DNA of 64,000 nucleotides from JAKQIM01 sp964633225 (GTDB taxonomy: Bacteria; Chloroflexota; Anaerolineae; Anaerolineales; UBA4823): contig CAZWFQ010000001.1 in the NCBI GenBank assembly GCA_964633225.1, forward strand, positions 62,001 to 126,000. The letters run 5' to 3'. Position numbers and translations under genes: made by a program. Below are positions 7,207 through 15,206 of the stretch, one piece after another (position 1 is the first letter of the stretch; each line of letters starts with the position of its first letter). The notes under the pieces were generated by a model. The model made no database searches and had not been told where the DNA came from. It saw nothing but the letters and a program-made list of their open reading frames with translations.

Positions 7207-8810
7207 TGAACTGGCTCTCCCACCAGGTAACGGAAGGTCTGCCAAAATGCCTGCTGGCCCTCAGCGCTTAATAGGCGCTGGATGGGCCATTCTTCCAGGT
7301 CTTTCCAGATGTGCAGCAAGTGCCAGGGGAAGGGATGTGGGTAATCGAAGAAAAAGCGGTAAGCATAGTGCCAGGCGCGCCCTACCTGTGCCTCTGCCAG
7401 ACGGTAGCTGGTGGGGTCTGTCAGTACTTGTTCCAAAGTCTTGAAATAATCTTCCCACGAAGCCGGGTCGAGGGTGAAGCCTTTCTCGCGGTAGTGGGTA
7501 TTGCCTACCACAATCACCGGCACGCCGCTCATGGCCATTTCCATGCCGACGGTGGTGGTGTAAACCAATCCCAGGTCGGCAATCTCTACGATATCGTAGG
7601 TGTTGACCTGGGCATCGGCTGCCACCAGGTGGATGTGTTCTGGCAGCTCGGGCAGTACCTGGCTGACCACGCCCGCCACCGATGGGCCTTTGGTGATCAG
7701 TTCTCCAGGGTGGATGCGGATGACGAACTGCACATCTGGGCGCGATACGAAGAATTGCACCGTGCGTTTGAGCCAATCGGTCATCGAATCGCTGAAGACC
7801 TGCCGCCCCAGGGTCAGGCTGTCGCCGATGACGTTGGTTGCCAATAAGACCACCGGGCGCTCATCCAGTCCCAGGGCCTGGCGCACCTTGGCGCCGCCGG
7901 TGCTGGGCACGCCTTGCCAGCGGCGGGCAAAATTCTCCCACAGGCTGGCGCGCTGGCGTGAGGCAAAGAGGGTGCGCACCTGGGCCATTTGCTCGTCGTT
8001 CAAGGTTTGATCCTGGCGGGCCTGCCACAGGTCGTTGGTTTCCTGGCGCATCACTTCGGCATTTTGAGCGATCCAGATGCGGCTGCGCTGTTCACCAAAT
8101 TCGTACGTTACTACTGGAATATCCAGGTAGCGCGCCACCTGGTAGAGCACCCCAAATTCCAAGATCGTGCCGTTGGGCAGGATGACCACATCTGGGCGCT
8201 GCTTTTGCAGCCAGGCCAGGGCAGCCTTGGCAGCTTCTAGATTGCGTTCCAGGCGCAGGCGGTAGAGGTCACTATCCTGGCTGACCTCCTCAACCTGGAG
8301 GGTGTACTGTGTATCCCGCAGGGCCACAAGGCGCACGGCCTCGTCCAGGGCGGGGGGCAGCGGCGTTGTTTGGGTTGTGGCCGCCCCAATTGGCAGCAGG
8401 GGGTGGATCTGCACCAGCGGCTCGAGCTGTTGGAGCAGTTTGTAGGCATACAGGTTATGCCGGCGCAGGTTAAAGCGTTCCATTGGCCGCTGCCAGCGGG
8501 CATAAGGCAGGTAAGAGAAGGTTACGCGGTGTCCTTGCCCGGCTAAGGCTGTGCTGAGCAAGGCGGCGTGTTCGATCCAATAGCGCAGGGTGCCAAAAAT
8601 AAAGATGCGCTTGGCGGGGGTGGTTTCGGAATGAGAGCCCAGGGCTGTTTCGGCTTGCTGTCGCCAGGTGGGGAGTAATTTTTCCATGCGGCGCAGTGAG
8701 AAGTCTGCCGTCAGCGGCTTGCCGGGCGTGCGGATGTACCAATAGGCCTCCGCCATGAGGGGAATCTTCCCCAGGATATTCTTGATGTCAGATTTCCCGA
8801 TCAGCTTCAT
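7200..8810 (-). CDS. Capsule-synthesis/surface-carbohydrate glycosyltransferase-like protein
   Basis: 536-aa protein whose C-terminal half resembles KpsS/LipB-type and related GT-B surface-carbohydrate enzymes: FVIRIHPGE, TVGMEMAMSGVPVIVVG, then HYREKGFT. The N-terminal half has a Rossmann-like FIFGTLRYWIEH and a separate segment near residue 200 with RPDVVILPNG. No membrane segment or signal peptide is evident. It overlaps the Wzt gene by 4 bases (ATGA) and the methyltransferase by 7, so it belongs to the export operon. It may prime or cap the exported polysaccharide, but the reaction cannot be named. Confidence 0.65.
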   Translation of the reverse strand: MKLIGKSDIKNILGKIPLMAEAYWYIRTPGKPLTADFSLRRMEKLLPTWRQQAETALGSHSETTPAKRIFIFGTLRYWIEHAALLSTALAGQGHRVTFSYLPYARWQRPMERFNLRRHNLYAYKLLQQLEPLVQIHPLLPIGAATTQTTPLPPALDEAVRLVALRDTQYTLQVEEVSQDSDLYRLRLERNLEAAKAALAWLQKQRPDVVILPNGTILEFGVLYQVARYLDIPVVTYEFGEQRSRIWIAQNAEVMRQETNDLWQARQDQTLNDEQMAQVRTLFASRQRASLWENFARRWQGVPSTGGAKVRQALGLDERPVVLLATNVIGDSLTLGRQVFSDSMTDWLKRTVQFFVSRPDVQFVIRIHPGELITKGPSVAGVVSQVLPELPEHIHLVAADAQVNTYDIVEIADLGLVYTTTVGMEMAMSGVPVIVVGNTHYREKGFTLDPASWEDYFKTLEQVLTDPTSYRLAEAQVGRAWHYAYRFFFDYPHPFPWHLLHIWKDLEEWPIQRLLSAEGQQAFWQTFRYLVGEPVQW

Positions 8811-10087
8811 AATGTCTCAATGATCCAATCCAGGGCCGGGCGTACCGGGCCAAGGCGCGGTTCAGGCCAATGTTTGCCAGGTGCGCCTGTGGCGTCAACG
8901 TTGAAAGCCAGGGCGTGGTCGTCCCAAAAATAACGCTTGACATGGAAGGCGCTGGCGTTGACCGCCAGGACATAGCGACCTTCGTTCAGCCAGTTGGCTG
9001 GCAGGGTGCAGCGGCTGAGGTAGTGCCCGGCTGGCCGGCTGCCGTGGCGCTCAAACTGCCCCGGGTCATCCGTATCAAAGGATGTAAAGACGTACTCGCC
9101 GCGCATGGTCAGCAGGTAAATGCCCACCCGCAACCCGGTGATGGGCTGGTCGAGACGGTATTCCACCTCGATGGTGAGCGGCTCGGTGGAACGCGCCGTA
9201 TCTACCACCCGGCCCTGTGGGTCGCGCACGCGCAGCGCCAGCGGTTGGAAGGGGGCCGCGTCGGCAGGCACTTCGTCAGCCTGCCACAGGCGTTCTCCAG
9301 CATCCGAAAAACCGGCTGCCATGTAATAATCCACTGCTTCAGGGGTGGGAGCGCGGTAGGCCAGGCGGCCTTTTTCGAGCACCAGGGTTTCCTCGGTCAG
9401 GCGCAGGATGGCTGACATATTATGGCTCACAAAGAGCACCGTACGCCCGGCCTGGGCCACATCACTCATCTTGCCCAGGCATTTGCGTTGGAATTCGGCA
9501 TCGCCAACTGCCAGCACCTCGTCTACCACCAGAATCTCGGGTTCCAGGTGCGCCGCCACTGCAAATGCCAGCCGCAGGTACATGCCGCTGGAATAGCGTT
9601 TGACGGGGGTATCAATAAATTGGCCCACCTCAGAAAATTCAACGATCTCTTCGAACTTGCGCTCGATCTCGGTGCGCTTCATGCCCAGGATAGCGCCGTT
9701 CAGATAGATATTTTCGCGTCCGGTCAGTTCTGGATGAAAGCCCGTGCCCACCTCGAGTAGAGAGCCCACCCGGCCATGAATTTCGGCCTGGCCGGTGCTG
9801 GGTTCGGTTACGCGGGAGAGGATCTTGAGCAAGGTCGATTTTCCGGCGCCGTTGCGTCCCACAATGCCCAACACCTGGCCGCGCCGGACGTCAAAAGAGA
9901 CGTCTTTCAGTGCCCAGATGGTGGAATGGCTGGAATCATCTGGGTTGCCCTGCCCGGCGGTCAATCGTTCGGCCAGGTGCCGGCCAGCGCTGGTGATGGT
10001 GTCCCGCAGGGTACGGTAGCGCTCAGGGGCGGTGCCGATGCGATACGACTTGCTGATATTTTCAACGCGAATGGCGATATCGTTCAT
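8807..10087 (-). CDS. wzt: Polysaccharide ABC exporter ATPase with C-terminal Wzt-like domain
   Basis: ATP-binding subunit of an O-antigen/teichoic-type polysaccharide exporter. Residues about 1-250 form the ABC domain: Walker A GRNGAGKSTLLK, signature YSSGM, Walker B ILVVDEVLAVGD and H-loop VSHNMS. Residues about 265-425 form an extra beta-rich domain like Wzt-C, which in known systems recognises a terminal cap on the glycan. The gene overlaps the permease gene by a single base and the next gene by 4. A carbohydrate-binding tail suggests export of a fully assembled, capped chain (inference from the family). Confidence 0.9.
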   Translation of the reverse strand: MNDIAIRVENISKSYRIGTAPERYRTLRDTITSAGRHLAERLTAGQGNPDDSSHSTIWALKDVSFDVRRGQVLGIVGRNGAGKSTLLKILSRVTEPSTGQAEIHGRVGSLLEVGTGFHPELTGRENIYLNGAILGMKRTEIERKFEEIVEFSEVGQFIDTPVKRYSSGMYLRLAFAVAAHLEPEILVVDEVLAVGDAEFQRKCLGKMSDVAQAGRTVLFVSHNMSAILRLTEETLVLEKGRLAYRAPTPEAVDYYMAAGFSDAGERLWQADEVPADAAPFQPLALRVRDPQGRVVDTARSTEPLTIEVEYRLDQPITGLRVGIYLLTMRGEYVFTSFDTDDPGQFERHGSRPAGHYLSRCTLPANWLNEGRYVLAVNASAFHVKRYFWDDHALAFNVDATGAPGKHWPEPRLGPVRPALDWIIETL

Positions 10088-10947
10088 TAGATTTCATCCG
10101 CAAAACTGCGTTCCATGCGCCGGAAGTAGAACATACCGCTTACCAGCACCACAAACGCCACGAGCGTAGAGATGATCAGCAAAGTCGGCGGGGTAGCCTG
10201 GGTCCCCAGGATGGCCCAACGGAAGCCTTCGATCACGCCGGTCATTGGGTTGAGCGCATACAGCCACTGCCACTTGGGCGAGACCTCTGATGAAGAATAG
10301 ACGATGGGGGTGATGAAGAACCAGATCTGTGTCAAAAATGGCAGGATATGCCCCACGTCGCGGTAGATCACATTCATTGCTGAGAGCCACAGGCTGAAAC
10401 CCAGGGCTGAGACCAGGGTCAGGAGCAAGAAAAGCGGCAGGGTTAGCAAGGCCGGGGTGAAGTGGAAATCAAAGTTGGCCCCCGGTGCAAAATGATAGTA
10501 GATGATGATGACCACCAGCACCCCAAAGGCAATGGCAAAATCCACCAGCCCAGCCAGGACGGATGAGACCGGGATGACCAGGCGCGGAAAGTAAACCTTG
10601 GTGATCATGTTGCGGTTGTTGACCAGGGCGCGTCCTGCATCGCTGAGCGCTTTGGAGAATAATCCCCAGGGCAGCAGAGCAGTGAAGTTGAAAACAGGAT
10701 ATGGAACGCCCTCTGAAGACAAATTGGCTACCCCGCCGAAAAGCAAGGTGAAGATCACCATCTGCACCACTGGCTGCAAGATGGCCCAGGTGGCGCCAAG
10801 CAAGGTCTGCTTGTAACGCACTTTCAAGTCGCGCCAGACCAAGAAGTAGACCAGCTCTCGGTAAACCCATAGATCGCGCAAGTTGAGGGCGGCCAACCCC
10901 CGTGTGGGGCGGAGGAGGAGAACGGAGTCGGAAGAAGTTGAAGGCAT
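10087..10947 (-). CDS. wzm: Polysaccharide ABC exporter permease, Wzm-like
   Basis: ABC-2 type permease of 286 aa with about six hydrophobic segments and the family-typical soluble N terminus (LWVYRELVYFLVWRDLKVRY) leading into the first helix. It pairs with the adjacent Wzt-like ATPase to move a lipid-linked glycan across the cytoplasmic membrane. The start lies directly beside a short repeat copy, and no good ribosome site is visible in front of it. Confidence 0.9.
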   Translation of the reverse strand: MPSTSSDSVLLLRPTRGLAALNLRDLWVYRELVYFLVWRDLKVRYKQTLLGATWAILQPVVQMVIFTLLFGGVANLSSEGVPYPVFNFTALLPWGLFSKALSDAGRALVNNRNMITKVYFPRLVIPVSSVLAGLVDFAIAFGVLVVIIIYYHFAPGANFDFHFTPALLTLPLFLLLTLVSALGFSLWLSAMNVIYRDVGHILPFLTQIWFFITPIVYSSSEVSPKWQWLYALNPMTGVIEGFRWAILGTQATPPTLLIISTLVAFVVLVSGMFYFRRMERSFADEI

Positions 10948-10948
10948 T

Positions 10949-10967
10949 GAGTGAATAGTGGATCGTC
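10949..10967. repeat. GTGGAT/GTGAATA-type short repeat, copy 4
   Basis: GAGTGAATAGTGGATCGTC, immediately upstream of the wzm-like start codon, where a ribosome site would be expected. Confidence 0.55.
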
Positions 10968-10976
10968 TATTGGTTG

Positions 10977-11933
10977 CTATGCACTGTTTTTTCGATACCA
11001 GGCAATTGTATGCTTCAGACCTTCTTCAAAGGAGGTCTGAGCACGCCAGCCGAAGTAATCGGCAGCGCGGGATGTATCGAGGGCGCGGCGGGGTTGCCCG
11101 TTTGGATAGCTGGTATCCCAAACCAGCTTGCCCTCGAAACCGGTCAGGCGGGCGATCATTTCTGCCAGGTCTTTGATGCTGATCTCTTGGCCTGAGCCGA
11201 TGTTGACTGGCTCGCCGCCGTTGTAGAATTCGGACGCGGTCAGGATGCCATCGGCAGCATCGCCAGCATAGAGGAACTCGCGCGTCGGTGAGCCATCGCC
11301 CCACAAGACCACTTCTTTATCGCCCCGTGCCTGGGCCTCGATGCATTTCCGGATCAGAGCAGGGATAACGTGAGAGGTGTTCAGGTCAAAATTGTCGCGC
11401 GGCCCATATAAGTTGACCGGCAGCAGGTAGATGGCATTGAAGCCGTACTGCTCGCGGTAAGCCTGGGCTTGTACGAGGAGCATCTTCTTTGCCAGGCCGT
11501 AGGGGGCATTGGTTTCTTCAGGGTACCCCTCCCAGAGGCTCTCTTCGCGGAAAGGAATGGGGGTGAACTTGGGGTAGGCACAGACGGTGCCGATGGCAAC
11601 AAATTTGTTGATGCCGCGCTTCCAGGCTTCGTGCATAAGCTGGACGCCCATCATCAGGTTGATATAGAAGAAATCGGCTGGTCGGGCGCGGTTGGCGCCA
11701 ATACCGCCTGCCAGGGCAGCCAGGTGAATGACGATATCGGGGCGGGCTGTATCATATAAGCGCTGGATATCGGCGGGCTGGACCAGGTCATATTCTTTGA
11801 TCGTGGGCACGTACACTTCGGCTGCGCCGCGCTGTTTGAGTGCTTCGAGTACAAAAGAGCCTAGAAAGCCGGCGCCTCCGGTGACGCAGACACGGCGGTT
11901 TTTCCAAAAGTTAGGGTCAGATTGCGGTGACAT
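10977..11933 (-). CDS. fcl: GDP-L-fucose synthase-like SDR
   Basis: Extended SDR of the GDP-4-keto-6-deoxy-mannose epimerase/reductase type. GGAGFLGSF binds NADP, GTVCAYPKF is the catalytic Ser/Thr-Cys region, and YGLAKKM gives the Tyr/Lys pair; YGPRDNFD follows. 318 aa, as usual. A GDP-mannose 4,6-dehydratase gene (gmd) lies about 10 kb upstream in the same locus, so a GDP-L-fucose branch is likely. An AGGAG ribosome site sits 9 bases before the ATG. Confidence 0.87.
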   Translation of the reverse strand: MSPQSDPNFWKNRRVCVTGGAGFLGSFVLEALKQRGAAEVYVPTIKEYDLVQPADIQRLYDTARPDIVIHLAALAGGIGANRARPADFFYINLMMGVQLMHEAWKRGINKFVAIGTVCAYPKFTPIPFREESLWEGYPEETNAPYGLAKKMLLVQAQAYREQYGFNAIYLLPVNLYGPRDNFDLNTSHVIPALIRKCIEAQARGDKEVVLWGDGSPTREFLYAGDAADGILTASEFYNGGEPVNIGSGQEISIKDLAEMIARLTGFEGKLVWDTSYPNGQPRRALDTSRAADYFGWRAQTSFEEGLKHTIAWYRKNSA

Positions 11934-11968
11934 GTGTGGTTGCTCCTGATTTTTATAGCGACATAAAC

Positions 11969-12994
11969 TTACTGAACGATGAATTGGGCATTGCGGTAGC
12001 GGTGATCCTGTGGATTGCTGATCAAGCCGCTGCGCAGGGCGTGCAGCACCTCGCGTACGCCATCTTCAGCGGTGAGTTGGGTGGTGAAACCGAGCACCCT
12101 GCGGATTTTTTCGAATGAGACGGTGATATCGCGCATGTCGCCGCCGAAGGTCATATCTTTATAGCTGACCATGGTCTCGGGTAAGCGTTTCAATACCAGC
12201 TTAACGATCTCATCTTTGGTGTAATTGCCGGCATCTGAGCCCAGGTTGAAGATCTGGCCGCGCACGGCCTCGGTGGGGCTTTGCAAGCCCATAATCATGC
12301 CACGCACAGCATCTCGGATATGGACGAAAGAGCGCGAGTAGCCGCGTTGGTAGATCAACAGTTCACGGCGGGTATATGCTTCCAGCACGAACTGGTTGAT
12401 GATCAGGTCGAAACGGGTGCGGGGCGAGACGCCAAAGAGGGTTGCCAGGCGGAAGAGCAGCGGCGCACAAGTGGAGCTTCTCTGGCTGAGCAGGTAACGC
12501 TCAGATGCGATCTTGGTCTCGGCGTAGAGTGACTGCGGGGTGAGGGGCGATTCTTCGGTGACCGGCTGACCATCTGTTGAAAGACCATAATTGCTGTATG
12601 TGGAGGCATATACAAAGCGCTGCGTCCCCAGGGCCTCAGCTTGTTCAAAGACCTGTTGGGTGGCCTCCACGTTATAACGCCAGGCCACCTGCCGCCCAAC
12701 CGCCTGACAGGCGGGGAAGCCCACAATGCCTGCCAGGTGTACGATGGCATCTGGCTTGGGCCATCCATCGCTGACCGCATTGCGGATGGCGCGCGGCTCG
12801 CTGACATTGGCTTTGACAAAATGGAAGTTGGGATGAGGCAGGTAGGCCATCAACGACTCGCCGCCGAAAAGCAGCTCATCTACAACCGTCACACGATATC
12901 CCAGGCGCAGCAGTTCGCCGGTCAATAGCGAGCCAATGTAGCCCGCTCCTCCGGTCACCAGTACGTGCTGGGTGGGGTCAGGTATTGTGCTCAT
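11969..12994 (-). CDS. NAD-dependent nucleotide-sugar epimerase/dehydratase
   Basis: Extended SDR (341 aa) with GGAGYIGS at the N terminus, VHLAGIVG, and YAETK as the Tyr/Lys pair. It acts on a nucleotide-linked sugar, but the substrate cannot be told from motifs. Its ATG overlaps the stop of the winged-helix regulator gene (ATGA), so it is co-transcribed from the regulator's promoter and is the first biosynthetic gene of that transcript. Confidence 0.85.
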   Translation of the reverse strand: MSTIPDPTQHVLVTGGAGYIGSLLTGELLRLGYRVTVVDELLFGGESLMAYLPHPNFHFVKANVSEPRAIRNAVSDGWPKPDAIVHLAGIVGFPACQAVGRQVAWRYNVEATQQVFEQAEALGTQRFVYASTYSNYGLSTDGQPVTEESPLTPQSLYAETKIASERYLLSQRSSTCAPLLFRLATLFGVSPRTRFDLIINQFVLEAYTRRELLIYQRGYSRSFVHIRDAVRGMIMGLQSPTEAVRGQIFNLGSDAGNYTKDEIVKLVLKRLPETMVSYKDMTFGGDMRDITVSFEKIRRVLGFTTQLTAEDGVREVLHALRSGLISNPQDHRYRNAQFIVQ

Positions 12995-13512
12995 GCATTT
13001 TTCTCCTGCAGGTGGTCTGGATTGATGGTGAGCGTGATCTTGGCGCCGCGCACGACCAACACCGGCGTATGGTTGCTGGGCTGGCTGTCGATCACCTGGA
13101 TGTCCTGCTCCAGGCAGGTCAGGCGGCAGATATCGGTGATGTCTCCTGGCTGACCGGGCTGGCTGGCGTTTTCAATGCAAACGCTGTTGTAGCCCGCCTG
13201 CTTAACCTCCGTCAGAAGCTCGCCGACGTGTTGCCGGGTGCGGCGGTAAAGCAACATAGACTGCTCAATGTAATCGATCGTCAGGCGTGCGCGGAAGGCG
13301 ATGCCGTCTGGCGTAATGATGTAACGCAGCTTGCGCCGTTCGGCGCGCTTGACCTTTACATAACCCTTGGCAATCAGGCGCTTCAGGTGCCAGTTAACGG
13401 TGCCGACTGCCACGCCAAGCTGGGTGGCAAGCGATGCTTGGGTCACATCTGGGTCGTGCTCGATTTGCTCGAGCAGGGTCATTTCACGGGCGGGGTCGGG
13501 AGGTATATTCAT
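12991..13512 (-). CDS. EPS-associated winged-helix transcriptional regulator
   Basis: DNA-binding regulator (173 aa from the chosen start). Residues about 10-85 form a MarR/EPS-type winged helix with recognition-helix region VAVGTVNWHLKRL and the wing ERRKLRYIITPDG. This wording matches the EPS-associated MarR group found in exopolysaccharide loci (family knowledge). The C-terminal half, about residues 105-173, is a separate small domain with VCIEN and VIDS strands whose ligand is unknown. The Met at 13512 is preferred over the one at 13593 because a full promoter lies between them. It probably controls the downstream glycan operon and itself. Confidence 0.82.
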   Translation of the reverse strand: MNIPPDPAREMTLLEQIEHDPDVTQASLATQLGVAVGTVNWHLKRLIAKGYVKVKRAERRKLRYIITPDGIAFRARLTIDYIEQSMLLYRRTRQHVGELLTEVKQAGYNSVCIENASQPGQPGDITDICRLTCLEQDIQVIDSQPSNHTPVLVVRGAKITLTINPDHLQEKNA

Positions 13513-13537
13513 TTCAGTTCTAAAATTCAATAACTGA

Positions 13538-13565
13538 ATTATAACTGCTGATTTAAATAGGTCAA
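13538..13565 (-). promoter_or_regulatory. Promoter of the winged-helix regulator operon
   Basis: On the minus strand TTGACC (13565-13560), a 16-base spacer and TATAAT (13543-13538) make a strong sigma70-type promoter with a leader of roughly 19 bases. CAGTTAT occurs twice around the -10 box, and an inverted AACTG copy lies just downstream, which could be an autoregulatory site. The -35 box is also part of the stem of the upstream hairpin. Confidence 0.75.
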
Positions 13566-13602
13566 GGTGTGCGAGCGGTATCACTACTCGCACACCTTGA
13601 CC
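13560..13602 (-). terminator. 16-bp perfect hairpin after the PIG-L gene
   Basis: Arms GGTCAAGGTGTGCGAG and CTCGCACACCTTGACC pair perfectly around an 11-base loop and are followed on the minus strand by TATTTAAAT. It starts 10 bases after the PIG-L stop, so it is probably its terminator. The distal arm contains the next promoter's -35 hexamer. Confidence 0.7.
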
Positions 13603-13611
13603 TGCGACAGC

Positions 13612-14253
13612 TTAGCAAACGTTGAACGCGCTGACCACCCGCAGCATTTCAAAGCCCTCGGCATAGGCTCGCTCAGCCAGCGCACCCTGGCGGATCATGG
13701 TGGCGCGCAGCACCTGGGGCTCAAAGTAGTAACGCTCATGGTAGGTGGAGTACTGCGAAAGCGCTTCGATCTTGCGTTCGGCATCCTGCTCAGAGACCTC
13801 TACCAAGAAGTGGGGGAAGAAGCCGTAGCTGCTGCGCAGGGCGTCGAAGCCCAACACGGTGGTGCCGCGGAAGGCACGCAGTACCTCTTCAGTGGTCTGG
13901 ACGTGATCTTGGTGGATGTCAGATCGGGTGTGCGTGAAGACGATATCTGGCTTAAAATCGCGGTTCAGGCGATATAAAAACTCGAGGATCTCCTGGCGCA
14001 TCTGGGGGAAGCGCCGCGTCTCGAAGCTTTCGAGGATATCTTTCTCTGGCGGCACGCCTAAGACCTGCATACTGTTGCGGTGCTCGGTGACCAGGTTTTT
14101 CAGGTCCGGGTTCTTTTGATTATCAGAAAGCGTAACGCATAAGATATCGGCTTTGCCGTTGATGTTGGCAATTAATGCGCCGCAGCCCAGTTCAATATCA
14201 TCGGGGTGTGCCCCGATGAAGCAAATACGTTGCCCGTAAAAATTCATGCTCAT
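13612..14253 (-). CDS. PIG-L/LmbE-type N-acetyl-sugar deacetylase
   Basis: Zinc-dependent deacetylase of the PIG-L family, which removes N-acetyl groups from GlcNAc-type sugars. The signature GAHPDDIELGCG near residues 14-25 supplies metal ligands, and HTRSDIHQDH further on supplies another. 213 aa, soluble. In this locus it could deacetylate a glycan or a nucleotide- or lipid-linked amino sugar (inference). A second Met two codons in is an equally good start. The gene is flanked by hairpins on both sides. Confidence 0.88.
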   Translation of the reverse strand: MSMNFYGQRICFIGAHPDDIELGCGALIANINGKADILCVTLSDNQKNPDLKNLVTEHRNSMQVLGVPPEKDILESFETRRFPQMRQEILEFLYRLNRDFKPDIVFTHTRSDIHQDHVQTTEEVLRAFRGTTVLGFDALRSSYGFFPHFLVEVSEQDAERKIEALSQYSTYHERYYFEPQVLRATMIRQGALAERAYAEGFEMLRVVSAFNVC

Positions 14254-14268
14254 AAGGTGTTCCAGTGC

Positions 14269-14324
14269 TTTGCGATTCTCGCGGCGAATCTCGCAAAGAG
14301 AATCGCCTGATTAGCGATCAGGCG
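14269..14324 (-). repeat. Pair of hairpins between methyltransferase and PIG-L genes
   Basis: CGCCTGAT (14304-14311) pairs with ATCAGGCG (14317-14324), the latter overlapping the methyltransferase stop. The next stretch has imperfect arms CTTTGCGATTCTCGC and GCGAATCTCGCAAAG. No long T-run follows, so attenuation or mRNA-end protection is as likely as termination. Confidence 0.5.
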
Positions 14325-15118
14325 TGGGCGATGAACCCGCCAACAACCTTGACCATCACCAACTGCCCGTCTTCTTTCATCCGGCGTTCAGCCACCTTTT
14401 TGATTTTTCCCATGATGCGCTCGAAATCCTCAGGGCTTTCAAAGAAGCTTTTCCACAGCTTGCGATCTTCTGAAAGGGAGGCGCGCGTGTACTCAAGGAA
14501 CGGCTCGGCGGCTTCGAAGGTCAGGGGATTCTCAAAAATGTGTTCTTCGACGCTTTTGAACTGGGTGCGCATGGCGCTCAGGATCTGGCTGGCGTATCGT
14601 GATGAGCCCGGCATGGGGGGGATTTCTTTGCCGGTAGCTTCGCGAATGACGTCATAGAATAGCTGTTTGTTTTGGGGCATGGGCCCACTGGTGAAGAGCC
14701 GCCCACCAGGCTTGAGCACGCGGTGCATCTGGCTGATGGTGAAGGGGATATCTGCCGCATAGTAGATGGCGAAGCAGCAGGTCAACAGGTCGAACTGGGC
14801 ATCGGGGAAGGGGAAGGTGTTGTTAAAATCCAGCTCGGTAATGGTGATGGGGCTGCCGATCTTGGCGTTCTCTTGGCGCGCCTTGGTCAGTAATTCTTCG
14901 TTCATGTCGCCGCCGGTGATCTCGGCTTTGCCTTGCAAGGCATTGTGGAATAAGAAGCACTGTTTACCGGCGCCGCAGCCCACATCCAGGATCCGAGCGC
15001 CAGGCTGGACGTTTAACAAAGCCAACATCCATTGGTCAATATCCTTGCCGCCGTATTTCTTGTGGATATCGATGCGGGTTAGCAAGTCTTCGGTAGTTTC
15101 TCGGTAATCAATCTTCAT
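14318..15118 (-). CDS. Class I SAM-dependent methyltransferase
   Basis: Methyltransferase of 266 aa with SAM motif I ILDVGCGAGKQ, followed by ITGGDMNEELL and LLTCCFAIYYA as motifs II-III. The C-terminal third is helical and charged. Sequence alone does not give the substrate. It has its own likely extended -10 promoter upstream, about 24 bases before the ATG, and a hairpin directly after its stop, so it may be transcribed separately from the membrane-protein gene before it. Confidence 0.82.
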   Translation of the reverse strand: MKIDYRETTEDLLTRIDIHKKYGGKDIDQWMLALLNVQPGARILDVGCGAGKQCFLFHNALQGKAEITGGDMNEELLTKARQENAKIGSPITITELDFNNTFPFPDAQFDLLTCCFAIYYAADIPFTISQMHRVLKPGGRLFTSGPMPQNKQLFYDVIREATGKEIPPMPGSSRYASQILSAMRTQFKSVEEHIFENPLTFEAAEPFLEYTRASLSEDRKLWKSFFESPEDFERIMGKIKKVAERRMKEDGQLVMVKVVGGFIAHA

Positions 15119-15148
15119 GGGGAACCTTTCTCTGATTAAGTGGGAAAT

Positions 15149-15157
15149 ATTATACCA
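15149..15157 (-). promoter_or_regulatory. Extended -10 promoter for the methyltransferase gene
   Basis: On the minus strand TGG followed by TATAAT forms an extended -10 element; no matching -35 box is seen. The start codon lies about 30 bases downstream, with an AGGTT ribosome-site-like stretch between. Confidence 0.55.
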
Positions 15158-15206
15158 TTGGTAGGGTCGGATTTTATGGGGGTGAAAGCTGGGCGCCTGC
15201 CAGGGG

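Noticed and set aside
14269..14324. Riboswitch or structured leader before the PIG-L gene
   Set aside because: Only simple hairpins, no recognisable conserved core.
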